Positions 11,464 to 20,692 of a stretch of 64,000 bases of DNA are shown in pieces. The position numbers and the translations under genes were made by a program. Position 1 is the stretch's first letter. Each line of letters starts with the position of its first letter. The DNA is taken from the NCBI GenBank assembly GCA_016861105.1, contig BOKS01000010.1, forward strand, positions 62,001-126,000, written 5' to 3'. The notes beneath the pieces were generated by a model. The model did no database searches, had not been told where the DNA came from, and worked only from the letters and a program-made list of their open reading frames with translations. The DNA comes from Betaproteobacteria bacterium. Its GTDB lineage: Bacteria; Pseudomonadota; Gammaproteobacteria; Burkholderiales; Casimicrobiaceae.

Positions 11464-12657
11464 ATGCAGACGATGACCACGACGCTGACCCTGCCGCGCG
11501 CCGACGGCACGCTGGCCCCGTTCGGCTTCCGCCCGCCCGCCGCCTGGCCCGCGCACGCCGACGGCGCGCGCTGGAACCGCGTCGCGCTCGCCGCCGCCCA
11601 CGTCGTCGCCGATCCGCTCGCGGCGATCGATCCCACGCTCGACGTCGCGCTCGACTGGGACGCGACGCTCGCCTACCGCCGCCACCTGTGGGCGCTGGGC
11701 TTCGGCGTCGCCGAGGCGATGGACACCGCGCAGCGCGGCATGGGACTCGACTGGCCTTCGTCGCTCGAGCTGATCCGCCGCAGCGCGGCCGAGGCGGCGG
11801 CGATCCCGGGTGCCGTCGTCTACGGCGGCGCCGGCACCGACCACCTGCCGCCCGACCCCTCGCTCGCCATCGACGCCGTCGTGGACGCCTACCGGATGCA
11901 GTGCGAGGCCGTCGAAGGGACCGGCGCGCGCGTGATCCTGATGGCGAGCCGGGCGCTCGCGGCGTGCGCGCGTTCCGCCGACGACTACCTCGCCGTCTAC
12001 GACCGCGTGCTCGCCGGCGTGGGCCGGCCGGTGATCATCCACTGGCTCGGCGAGATGTTCGACCCGGCGCTCGCCGGCTACTGGACGGGGCGCGGCGAGC
12101 GCGATCCCGACCACGCCAGGGCCACCGAGGCCTGCGCGGCGATGATCGCCGCGAACGCGGCGAAGGTCGACGGCGTCAAGGTGTCGCTGCTCGACGACCG
12201 CAAGGAGATCGCCCTGCGCAGCCGCCTGCCTGCGGGGGTGCGCATGTACACCGGCGACGACTTCAACTTCGCCGCGCTGATCGGCGGCGACGCGAGCGGG
12301 CACTCGGACGCGCTGCTCGGCATCTTCGACGCCATCGCCCCGGCGGCTTCCGCCGCCCTCACAGCGCTGGCGGCGGGCGACCGCGCGGGCTTCGACGCGA
12401 TCCTCGCGCCGACGGTGCCGCTGTCGCGCCACATCTTCACGGCGCCGACGCGGTTCTACAAGACCGGCGTCGTGTTCCTCGCCTGGCTCAACGGCCACCA
12501 GTCGCACTTCGCCATGGTGGGCGGGCAGCAGTCGGCGCGAAGCCTCGTCCACCTCGCCGAGCTGCTGCGGCTCGCCGACGCCGCCGGCATGATCCGCGAT
12601 CCCGGCCTCGCGGCGCACCGGATGCGGGCGCTGCTGGCCACCTACGGCGTCGCATGA
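11464..12657 (+). CDS. DUF993 family protein (dihydrodipicolinate synthase/aldolase-like TIM barrel)
   Basis: DLPLP-type TIM barrel features: AKVDGVKVSLLDD (putative Schiff-base Lys) and YTGDDFNFAALIGGDASGHSDALLGIFDAIAPAASAAL. Confidence 0.75.
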   Translation: MQTMTTTLTLPRADGTLAPFGFRPPAAWPAHADGARWNRVALAAAHVVADPLAAIDPTLDVALDWDATLAYRRHLWALGFGVAEAMDTAQRGMGLDWPSSLELIRRSAAEAAAIPGAVVYGGAGTDHLPPDPSLAIDAVVDAYRMQCEAVEGTGARVILMASRALAACARSADDYLAVYDRVLAGVGRPVIIHWLGEMFDPALAGYWTGRGERDPDHARATEACAAMIAANAAKVDGVKVSLLDDRKEIALRSRLPAGVRMYTGDDFNFAALIGGDASGHSDALLGIFDAIAPAASAALTALAAGDRAGFDAILAPTVPLSRHIFTAPTRFYKTGVVFLAWLNGHQSHFAMVGGQQSARSLVHLAELLRLADAAGMIRDPGLAAHRMRALLATYGVA

Positions 12658-13535
12658 CCGCCGCGTCGGGCGTGCGCGCGGCGCCGGACCCGGCGCGGCT
12701 GTCGATCAACACGGCCACCGTCCGCGCGCAGTGGACGCTGCCGGAGATCGTCGACGCCCTCGCGCGCCACGGCATCCGCGGCATCTCGCCGTGGCGCGAC
12801 CAGGTCGCGCGCGCGGGGCTGGTCGACAGCGCGCGCCGCATCCGCGACGCGGGGCTCTTCGTCAGCGGCTACTGCCGCGGCGGGATGTTCCCGGCTGCCG
12901 ACGCCGCCGGGCGTCGCGCCGCGCGCGACGACAACCGCCGCGCCGTCGACGAAGCGCTCGCCATCGGGGCGCGCTGCCTGGTGCTGGTCGTCGGCGGGCT
13001 GCCGAAGGACGCTGCCGGGCGCCCGGTGGGCCGCGACCTCGCGGGCGCGCGCGCCATGGTGCGCGACGGGATCGCCGAGCTGCTCGACTACGCGAAGCCC
13101 GCCGGCATGCCGCTCGCGATCGAGCCGCTGCACCCCATGTACGCCGCCGACCGCGCGTGCGTGAACACGCTGGCGCAGGCGAACGAGCTGTGCGACGAGG
13201 TCGCGCCAGGCGACGGCCCGTCGCTCGGCGTGGCGGTGGACGTCTACCACGTCTGGTGGGACCCGCAGCTGCCGCGCGAGATCGCGCGCGCCGGCGCGGC
13301 ACAGCGTCTGCTCGCCTACCACATCTGCGACTGGCTGGTCCCGACCACCGACCTCCTGAACGACCGCGGGATGATGGGCGACGGCGTCATCGACCTGCCG
13401 GCGATCCGCGCGATGATGGAGGCCGCCGGCTACCGCGGCGCGCACGAGGTCGAGATCTTCTCGGGGCGCTGGTGGAAGGTGCCCGGCGACGACGTGCTGG
13501 CCACCTGCAAGGCCCGCCACGCCGGCGCCAGCTGA
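12654..13535 (+). CDS. Sugar phosphate isomerase/epimerase family TIM-barrel protein
   Basis: LSINTATVRAQWTLPEIVDALARHGIRGISPWRDQV; LAIEPLHPMYAADRACVNTL; GVAVDVYHVWWDP; AYHICDWL; HEVEIFS; ATG overlaps the DUF993 stop. Confidence 0.87.
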   Translation: MTAASGVRAAPDPARLSINTATVRAQWTLPEIVDALARHGIRGISPWRDQVARAGLVDSARRIRDAGLFVSGYCRGGMFPAADAAGRRAARDDNRRAVDEALAIGARCLVLVVGGLPKDAAGRPVGRDLAGARAMVRDGIAELLDYAKPAGMPLAIEPLHPMYAADRACVNTLAQANELCDEVAPGDGPSLGVAVDVYHVWWDPQLPREIARAGAAQRLLAYHICDWLVPTTDLLNDRGMMGDGVIDLPAIRAMMEAAGYRGAHEVEIFSGRWWKVPGDDVLATCKARHAGAS

Positions 13536-13600
13536 GGCGCCGGCGTGGGGGGCGGCCTGGGGCGCGGGCGCTGCCGCCGGCGCCGCCGCGACCGCGACGC

Positions 13601-14515
13601 TCAGGCGCGCGAGGCCTCGAAGATGCCCTGGATGGAGGCGTCCATCGCCTCGTCGAACGCGGCGTCGGACATCTGCGCCGTCAGCCCCTCGACGAGCGCC
13701 CGCGAGAAGCTCGCGACCATCCCCTTCTGCCGCGCGAGGCGCCGGTTCGCCTCGTCGCGGCTGTAGCCGCCGGAGAGCGCGACCACGCGCAGGCAGCTGC
13801 GGTGCGCGATGCAGCCGGCGTACAGGTTGTCCTGTTCGGGCAGCGTGAGCTTCAGCATCACGAGCTGGTCGGCCTTCAGCGCATCGAGCCGCCGGACGAT
13901 GCCGGCCTCGAGCAGCGCCTCGGCGGCGGCCTTGTCCGGGCACTTGATGTCGACCTCGGGCTCGATGATCGGGACCAGCCCCGCGGCGACGATCTGGCGC
14001 CCGATCTCGAACTGCTGGTCGAGCACGGCCTCGATGCCCGCGCGGTTCGCCTGCTTGACCACTGAGCGCATCTTCGTGCCGAAGATGCCCTTGCCGCGCG
14101 CCTTGTCGAGCAGCGCGGCCAGCGCCGGCATCGGCTTCATCAGCTGCACGCCGTCCTGCTCGTCGGCGAGGCCCTTGTCGACCTTGAGGAAGGGCACGAC
14201 CCGCTTGACGTTCCACAGGTAGTCGGCGGTCGGCCGGCCCTCCACCTCTCGGTCCATCGTGTTCTCGAACAGGATGGCGGCGAGGATGCGGTCGCCGTTG
14301 AACGCCGGCGTGGTGACGATCCGCGTGCGCATCTGGTGCACCAGCGCGAACATCTGCTCGTCGCCGGACCACGCGTCGCTCTTGATGCCGTAGAGGTTGA
14401 GCGCCTTCGGCGTGCTGCCACCGCTCTGGTCTAGTGCGGCGATGAAGCCGTCCTGCGTCTTCATCTTCCGCCGTTGCTGGTCGAACCGGTTCACGATCAG
14501 CCTCGCATGCGTCAA
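13601..14515 (-). CDS. Class I fructose-bisphosphate aldolase
   Basis: MKTQDGFIAALDQSGGSTPKALNLYGI, GLVPIIEPEVDIKCPDKAAAEALL, VVALSGGYSRDEANRRLARQKGMVASFSRALVEGL; an internal ATG at MKTQ is a possible alternative start. Confidence 0.92.
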   Translation of the reverse strand: MTHARLIVNRFDQQRRKMKTQDGFIAALDQSGGSTPKALNLYGIKSDAWSGDEQMFALVHQMRTRIVTTPAFNGDRILAAILFENTMDREVEGRPTADYLWNVKRVVPFLKVDKGLADEQDGVQLMKPMPALAALLDKARGKGIFGTKMRSVVKQANRAGIEAVLDQQFEIGRQIVAAGLVPIIEPEVDIKCPDKAAAEALLEAGIVRRLDALKADQLVMLKLTLPEQDNLYAGCIAHRSCLRVVALSGGYSRDEANRRLARQKGMVASFSRALVEGLTAQMSDAAFDEAMDASIQGIFEASRA

Positions 14516-14714
14516 TGGGAAACGTCGTCCCGGCGTCGCCGGGGTCGGACGTCCATCTTAGCGCACGCGGCATCGCCTCCCAAGGCTGCGCGCACGCGTG
14601 CGGATCGCGCCGGAAAACGGCACGTTCCGGCGCGCGCGCGGCCGCGTGCTAGCATCTCCCGTCGACCGGCGTACGCATGCGTCCGGACGCCCCGCCCCTC
14701 ACGCTGGAGGCACG

Positions 14715-14969
14715 ATGGGACTCCTGAGCCTGCTGTGGATGGCGATCGTCGGCCTGATCGTCGGTGCGCTCGCCCGCTACTTCTATCCGGGACCGGTGCC
14801 GATGGGCTGGATCGGCACGATGCTGCTCGGCGTGGTCGGCTCGCTGGTCGGCGGACTGATCGGCGCGCTGTTCTCGCGCGGCAAGTCCGGCTTCCAGCCG
14901 GCGGGATTCGTGCTCTCGGTGATCGGCGCGGTGATCGCGCTCTGGCTGTACCTCACCTACCTCCGCTGA
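14715..14969 (+). CDS. GlsB/YeaQ/YmgE family stress-associated membrane protein
   Basis: GLLSLLWMAIVGLIVGALARYFYPGPVPMGWIGTMLLGVVGSLVGGLIGALF. Confidence 0.88.
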   Translation: MGLLSLLWMAIVGLIVGALARYFYPGPVPMGWIGTMLLGVVGSLVGGLIGALFSRGKSGFQPAGFVLSVIGAVIALWLYLTYLR

Positions 14970-15000
14970 CGGCCGCGCGCCCGGCCGGCGGCGCGCGGCG

Positions 15001-15165
15001 CTACTTCGGCAGCGCGCAGTGGCCGCCGAGGCTCTGCCGGCCCGACCCCGCGGCCAGCAGCGGCGGCTCGAAGCGCAGGTCGATGCGCGGCGCGCGCGCG
15101 TGGTCCCACGCGAGGAAAGCGGCGAGCAGCGCCCAGAAGGCGACGCGCAGCGCGCGGCCCGTCAT
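15001..15165 (-). CDS. 54-aa putative single-TM small protein translationally coupled to YeeE/YedE
   Basis: MTGRALRVAFWALLAAFLAWDHARAPRIDLRFEPPLLAAGSGRQSLGGHCALPK; ATG overlaps the upstream TGA (ATGA). Confidence 0.55.
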   Translation of the reverse strand: MTGRALRVAFWALLAAFLAWDHARAPRIDLRFEPPLLAAGSGRQSLGGHCALPK

Positions 15166-16307
15166 CGCGGATCGAACCCGAAGCGCCGGCGCACGCGCAG
15201 GCCCACCACCGTGCCCGCGAAGGCGAGCGGAACCCACAGCCAGCCGTGCAGGCTGCCGGTGGTGATGCCCGACACCATCGCGCCGACGTTGCACCCGAAC
15301 GCGAGGCGCGAGCTGTAGCCCATCAGGAACCCGGCCGCCAGGCCGATCGCCCACTGCGCGCCGGTCAGCCCCCGGCCGGACGTCGCGGAGCCCGCGGCGA
15401 TCCACAGCGCGCCCGCGAGGATGCCGACGTTGGTGATCGACGTGACGTCCAGCAGCACCGACTGCTGCAGGATCGCGGCGTTGCCGGGCTGGCTCCAGAA
15501 CCAGCTCGCCGCCGGATCGAACGCCCCCGCGGCGGTCGCGACCTTCGCCCCCCACAGCCCGAAGCCGTAGACCACGCCCCAGGGCTGGCCCGCGATGACG
15601 AGGTTCAGCGTGGCGAAGACGGCGAGCGCCACGGCCCCGGCCATCCAGCGCCGGTCGAGCCACGCGACGCGCGGTGCGCGGCGCGTCCACGCCCACGCGG
15701 CGGCCAGCGCGAGCGCGAGGCCCGCGAACGTGACCGCGAGTGCACCGCCGGCGCCGAAGCGATCCACCAGTCCGACCGGCTCGAGCGCGCCCAGCGCGAG
15801 CCAGCGGTCGAGGTGCAGCGTCCCGGCGAAGCTGCCGAGCGCGAACAGCGGCAGGATCGCCGCGTTGAGCGGCACGCCGAGGCCGGCCTTGTAGAGCGTG
15901 CCCGAGCCGCAGCCGTCGGCGATCTGCATCGTCAGCCCGAACACGAACGCGCCGACGACCAGGCTGACGCTCGGCGGCCCGAGTGCGGCGGCGAGCTCGG
16001 GGAAGTGCGCGAGCAGCGGCATCGACGCCGCGGACGCGAGCGCCAGCAGCACGACCTGCCCCACGACGCCCCGCGGGTCGCGCGCCACGACGAGCGTGCG
16101 CCAGCCGGTCGTGAAGCCGAAGCGCGCGCCCGCGAGCGCGACGCCGAGGCCTGCGCCGACGACGAACAGCGCGGCCTGGCGGACCGACACGCTCCACGCC
16201 AGGTACGCGGCGAACGCGGCCGCGAGGAGCGCGATCGGCAGGCGCTTGCGCGCCGGGCCCGCCGCGCGCTGCGCAACGGGCCGCGCGAGGGCGGCGTCGG
16301 CACGCAT
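15162..16307 (-). CDS. YeeE/YedE family (TsuA-like thiosulfate/sulfur) transporter
   Basis: MQIADGCGSGTLYKAGLGVPLNAAILPLFALGSF and LAFGCNVGAMVSGITTGSLHGWLW Cys-containing motifs in a polytopic protein. Confidence 0.9.
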   Translation of the reverse strand: MRADAALARPVAQRAAGPARKRLPIALLAAAFAAYLAWSVSVRQAALFVVGAGLGVALAGARFGFTTGWRTLVVARDPRGVVGQVVLLALASAASMPLLAHFPELAAALGPPSVSLVVGAFVFGLTMQIADGCGSGTLYKAGLGVPLNAAILPLFALGSFAGTLHLDRWLALGALEPVGLVDRFGAGGALAVTFAGLALALAAAWAWTRRAPRVAWLDRRWMAGAVALAVFATLNLVIAGQPWGVVYGFGLWGAKVATAAGAFDPAASWFWSQPGNAAILQQSVLLDVTSITNVGILAGALWIAAGSATSGRGLTGAQWAIGLAAGFLMGYSSRLAFGCNVGAMVSGITTGSLHGWLWVPLAFAGTVVGLRVRRRFGFDPR

Positions 16308-16358
16308 TCCCGGCGACGCTAGGATCTGCTCACGCCTTCGCTCGGACGCGGACGCACC

Positions 16359-17300
16359 TCAGTCGAAGGTGCGGTCGACCCACAGCTTCCAGTCGATCAC
16401 GAGCTGCTGCAGGCGATTGGGGACGTTGTCCATCGGCAGCGGCTGCGCGTCCTGGGTCCAGTCGACCATCGACCCGGCGTAGAGCTTCACGTTGTCGTGC
16501 CCGAGCACCTCGGACATGGCGAACCAGTTGGTCGCCGCCCAGTGGCCCGTGTTGCAGAACGACACCGTCTCGGTGGCCGGATCGATCGGCTTTCCCGCCG
16601 CGATGCGCTTCGCCTCGTCGGCCGCGACGAACGTGGACGTGCCCGGCTTGAACCACGAGGCGTGCTCGACGTTGACCGCGCCCTTCAGCGTCCCGGGCAC
16701 CTTCGCGGCCTGGTGGCGCGTCTCGCCCCGGTAGAACGCCGCGGGCCGGGCGTCGACCAGCCGGGCGCTGCCGGCCTGCACGGCCGCGATCATCTGCTCG
16801 CGCGTGGCGATCATCGACGCGTCGAGCTTCGGCTCGTAGCTGCTCGGCGCGACGGTCACGGCGTTCGTGTCGAGCGGCAGCTTCGCGTCGCGCCACGCCG
16901 CCATGCCGCCGTTGACGATCGACAGTTCGCGCAGGCCGAGCGCCTTCAGCGTCCAGTACACGCGCGCGGACGCGCCGAAGTCGGTGGCGTCGTCGCCGCT
17001 CGAGACGACCACGGCGTGGACGTCGGGCGCGAGCCCGAGACTCTGCACGCGCGCCGCGAGCTTGGGCGGCGGCGGCAGTTCGCCAGGATTGGTCGCGGGC
17101 CCGCGCCAGCTCCCGTAGGGCGCGGACACCGCGCCGGGCACGTGGCCCGCGGCGTACGACTTCGGGTCGCGGATGTCGATGACCCGCACCTCCGGCTTGC
17201 CGAGCAGCGGGACGACCTCCTGGGGCGCGAGCAGCGGCGGTGCTGCCTGCGCGGCGGCGGCGAGGGCGAGGGCGGCAACGAGGATGAACAGGCGTGGCAT
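16359..17300 (-). CDS. Secreted two-domain rhodanese (sulfurtransferase)
   Basis: Signal peptide MPRLFILVAALALAAAAQA; VRVIDIRDPKSYAAGHVPGAVSAPY; VSFCNTGHWAATNWFAM catalytic Cys. Confidence 0.9.
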   Translation of the reverse strand: MPRLFILVAALALAAAAQAAPPLLAPQEVVPLLGKPEVRVIDIRDPKSYAAGHVPGAVSAPYGSWRGPATNPGELPPPPKLAARVQSLGLAPDVHAVVVSSGDDATDFGASARVYWTLKALGLRELSIVNGGMAAWRDAKLPLDTNAVTVAPSSYEPKLDASMIATREQMIAAVQAGSARLVDARPAAFYRGETRHQAAKVPGTLKGAVNVEHASWFKPGTSTFVAADEAKRIAAGKPIDPATETVSFCNTGHWAATNWFAMSEVLGHDNVKLYAGSMVDWTQDAQPLPMDNVPNRLQQLVIDWKLWVDRTFD

Positions 17301-17615
17301 GGCGGCGGTCCGGCGTACGGTCGAACGGCCATTCTGCCCGCTTGGTGCGCGCCGCGGAAAGAACATCGGGGGACATGCTTAGAACCGGCGTCGGTGCACC
17401 GCAAAACCCGGCGCCCGGTGTGACTTTTCCACGCCGGGCGACCACCGGACGGTGGTTGCTTGATCGCCGTCAACCTGCCCGCCGAAGCCGGTGCGGTAGC
17501 GTCGCCACACCTGCCACGAGGCGACGGACGCGTTCCGCCCGGCCCGCGACGCGGAGGCGACGCGCCGCCGCCGCAGGACCCCGCGGCAGCGCACGAACTC
17601 ACGAGGACGAATCCC

Positions 17616-18047
17616 ATGTTCGACATGCCGGTACGCGACGTGATGTCGCGGCGCGGGACGCTGAAGGCGCCACCGACGATCACCGTGCACAAGGCGGCGA
17701 AGATGATGGCCGACAAGAACGCCGGGGCCGTGGTGGTCGTGGACGGCGACCGGGTGGTCGGCATCCTCAGCGAGCGCGACGTCGTGTTCCGCGTCGTCGC
17801 CCGCGGGCTCGATCCGGTGGCCACGCGCGTCGGCGACGTGATGACGCGCGACCCGCACACCGTCGAGCCGGACAAGCCGTTCGGCTACGCGCTGCTGGTG
17901 ATGCACGAGCGCGGATTCCGCCACATGCCGGTCGTGCAGGCCGGCAAGCTGATCGGGATCGTGTCGGCGCGCAGCGCGATGGACCCGGACCTCGAGGAGT
18001 TCGTCAGCGAAGCGGAGCGCAGGCGGCGCCTCGCCGAATTGCGCTGA
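17616..18047 (+). CDS. CBS domain-containing protein
   Basis: VRDVMSRRG...VVDGDRVVGILSERDVVFRVVARGLDPVATRVGDVMTRDPHTVEP, two CBS motifs. Confidence 0.92.
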   Translation: MFDMPVRDVMSRRGTLKAPPTITVHKAAKMMADKNAGAVVVVDGDRVVGILSERDVVFRVVARGLDPVATRVGDVMTRDPHTVEPDKPFGYALLVMHERGFRHMPVVQAGKLIGIVSARSAMDPDLEEFVSEAERRRRLAELR

Positions 18048-18069
18048 CGGCGCATTCGCGCCGGCGCCG

Positions 18070-19659
18070 TCAGTCGCCGCGGCGCACGCGGGTCTGCGAC
18101 TGCTCGCGCAGGTACTGCGTGAGGTAGTACAGCGAGCCCGCCGCCTTGCCCGTCGAGCCGGACCCCTTCCAGCCGCCGAACGGCTGGTAGCCGGGCCACG
18201 CACCGGTGGTCGCCCCCTGCGGACGGTTGGCGTAGGCCACGCCGGCCTCGATGGTCGCGAAGAAGCGCTCGGTCTCGTCCGGCGCGCCGTAGAAGCCGGC
18301 CGTCAGCCCGTAGTCGCCGGCGTTGGCGAGCGCGATGCCCTCGTCGACCGTGTCCACCGGCGCAACGAGCACGAACGGCGCGAACAGCTCGCGCTGCCAC
18401 AGCGGATGGCCGAGCGGCGCGCGCGCGATCGTCGGCGCGACGAAGTGGCCGTGCGCGAGGTCGCCACGATCGAGCCGCTCGCCGCCCTCGACGATGGCGC
18501 CGTCGTTCCCGAGGGCGCGCACCTGCGCCGCGGCGTCCTCGAAGCGCGCCACCGCCGCCGCGTCGATCACCGGGCCCATCCAGTGCTCGCGGCGCGCCGG
18601 ATCGCCGACGGCGATCTTCGTCGTCGCGGCGTGCAGCGCGGCGACGAAGTCCGTGAAGACGCTGCGCTCGACGTAGACGCGCGAGCACGCCGAGCACTTC
18701 TGCCCCGAGAGCCCGAACGCCGAGCGCGCCACGCCGGTCGCCGCGTCCGCGACGCCGGCCTGCCGCGAGACGACCGCCGCGTTCTTGCCGCCCATCTCCG
18801 CGATGCACGGGCGCGGCCAGCGCCGCTGCGCGAAGGTCCGGTACAGGTGCATGCCGACGTCGTAGCTGCCGGTGAACGTGGCGCCGGCGACGTCCGGGTG
18901 GTCGATCAGCGCCTGGCCGACGGCCGTTCCGGGGCCGGTCACGAAGTTGACGACCCCGGAGGGCACCCCCGCGTCGCGCAGGGCGAGCGCCAGCAGGCGC
19001 CCGCTCCACGGCGTCGCCGTCGCGGCCTTCACGACGACCGTGTTGCCGGCGACCAGCGCGGCGCCGGCCGGGCCGCCGGCCAGCGCCAGCGGAAAGTTGA
19101 ACGGTGCGATCACGAGCCACACGCCGTGCGGCTTCAGCACGCTCGCGTTCTCCGACACGAAGCCGGGCAGCGGGTCGCGCGCCATCGGGCGCACGTACCC
19201 GTCGTTCGCTTCCATCCGGTCGCAGTAGTAGGCGATGAGGTCCGCGGTCTCCTGCGCCTCGCCGAGCGCCTCCATCCGGTTCTTGCCGACCTCGAGGGCG
19301 AGCACGGCGCCGAGCTCGAAGACGCGCTCCTCGATCAGCGCCGCGGCGCGGCGCAGCAACGCGACGCGCTGCGTCCACGGCGTCGCGCTCCACGCCGGGA
19401 ACGCGGACCGGGCCGCGGCCACCGCGGCACTCGCGTGCTCGGCGTCCCCGGCCTGGAAGCGGCCGAGCACGTTGCGCACGTCGATCGGGCTGCGGAGCTC
19501 GAACTGGCGCGCGGCGCGCTCGTCGCGCCCGCCGATCAGCATGGCGTGCTCGGCGCCGGCGTAGGTGCGCACGGTGACCAGCGCCTCGTCGAAGCGCGCG
19601 TGCAGCTGCGGCGGCGGATCGAACATCGTCGAATAGGTGAGCTTGAAGGCGTCGGCCAT
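18070..19659 (-). CDS. Aldehyde dehydrogenase, L-glutamate gamma-semialdehyde (P5C) dehydrogenase-like
   Basis: MADAFKLTYSTMFDPPPQLHARFDEAL; IAPFNFPLALAGGP; CIAEMGGKNAAVVS; FGLSGQKCSACSRVYVE. Confidence 0.85.
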   Translation of the reverse strand: MADAFKLTYSTMFDPPPQLHARFDEALVTVRTYAGAEHAMLIGGRDERAARQFELRSPIDVRNVLGRFQAGDAEHASAAVAAARSAFPAWSATPWTQRVALLRRAAALIEERVFELGAVLALEVGKNRMEALGEAQETADLIAYYCDRMEANDGYVRPMARDPLPGFVSENASVLKPHGVWLVIAPFNFPLALAGGPAGAALVAGNTVVVKAATATPWSGRLLALALRDAGVPSGVVNFVTGPGTAVGQALIDHPDVAGATFTGSYDVGMHLYRTFAQRRWPRPCIAEMGGKNAAVVSRQAGVADAATGVARSAFGLSGQKCSACSRVYVERSVFTDFVAALHAATTKIAVGDPARREHWMGPVIDAAAVARFEDAAAQVRALGNDGAIVEGGERLDRGDLAHGHFVAPTIARAPLGHPLWQRELFAPFVLVAPVDTVDEGIALANAGDYGLTAGFYGAPDETERFFATIEAGVAYANRPQGATTGAWPGYQPFGGWKGSGSTGKAAGSLYYLTQYLREQSQTRVRRGD

Positions 19660-19840
19660 GGCAGCGGTCCCGCAGGATTCGTCGGCAACGCAGATGGTAA
19701 GCCGGCGCGCGCCCGGCGCCGGCACCGGTGCGCACGGAACGCGTCGCGCTCCGGGTCGGGCGAAGCGGCACGGCGCAGGACGCGGCACCGCCTGGCGGGC
19801 CGCGTCCGGCGCGCGACCCCGCGATCGCCGCGCCCGGCGG

Positions 19841-20431
19841 TCAGGCGAGATCCGCGGCGGGGCCCAGGATCTGCTCGCGCAGGTCGCGGTAGCGCGGCAG
19901 CTGCGGCGGATAGACGCAGACGTACTTCACCTGCGCGGCCTGCAGGCAGCGCTGCTTGATGATCTCGAGCTTCTGGTCGCGCGGGTTGATCACCGTGTCC
20001 GGCTCCTTCGCGTCGACGATCGCGACGATGGTCATGTCGCGGTCGCAGACCACGAAGCCGACGTGCTGGTTGGCGATCTTGCGGAACGCGCGCAGGCGCT
20101 CCATGCCCTGCGGCCCGATCTTCACCTGCAGCACGTCGGAGAGCCGCACGCGGGCGAAGATCTCGTGCCGCGGGAACGCCGCGCGCAGCAGCAGGTACAC
20201 GACGCCCTCGGCCTTCGACAGGAACCGGGGGCGGACGAGGTAGAGCCCGGGCAGTTCGGCCGACGAGAGCAGCCGCGTCGTCTCGCCTTCGGTCCAGTGC
20301 GCGACGGTGCTGGGACCGTCGACGTCGTCGCGCCCGCCCACGCCCGCCATCTTGTTGCGGCGCACGAGCCCGAAGATCACCGCGCCGGCGAGCGCGGCGA
20401 TGGCGAGGGCGAACAGGATGCCGGACGTCAT
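19841..20431 (-). CDS. DUF2726 domain-containing membrane-anchored protein
   Basis: N-terminal TM; LLSSAELPGLYLVRPRFLSKAEGVVYLLLRAAFPRHEIFARVRLSDVLQVK...DMTIVAIVDAKEPD. Confidence 0.7.
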   Translation of the reverse strand: MTSGILFALAIAALAGAVIFGLVRRNKMAGVGGRDDVDGPSTVAHWTEGETTRLLSSAELPGLYLVRPRFLSKAEGVVYLLLRAAFPRHEIFARVRLSDVLQVKIGPQGMERLRAFRKIANQHVGFVVCDRDMTIVAIVDAKEPDTVINPRDQKLEIIKQRCLQAAQVKYVCVYPPQLPRYRDLREQILGPAADLA

Positions 20432-20692
20432 CGTGGCCGGGTGGCCCCGCCGTGGACGCGGCGCGGCGGCACTCCTTTTGGAATCGGGTCGTGGACTACA
20501 AGCCGCGGCTGCGGTTTCCCGCTGTGCTTTCGGGCACTTAGCGCAGCTACCTGCGCCGAGTCTAATGCAATTCCGGGCGCGCGTCCGTGCGCGGCGGGTG
20601 CGACGGCGCGTAGCGGACGAACGGTTGTCGACAAAACGGCCACAGCGGGCCGGTGCCGGCGCTTCCGCCTGCGGTGCGCCGTTCGGGCGCTC

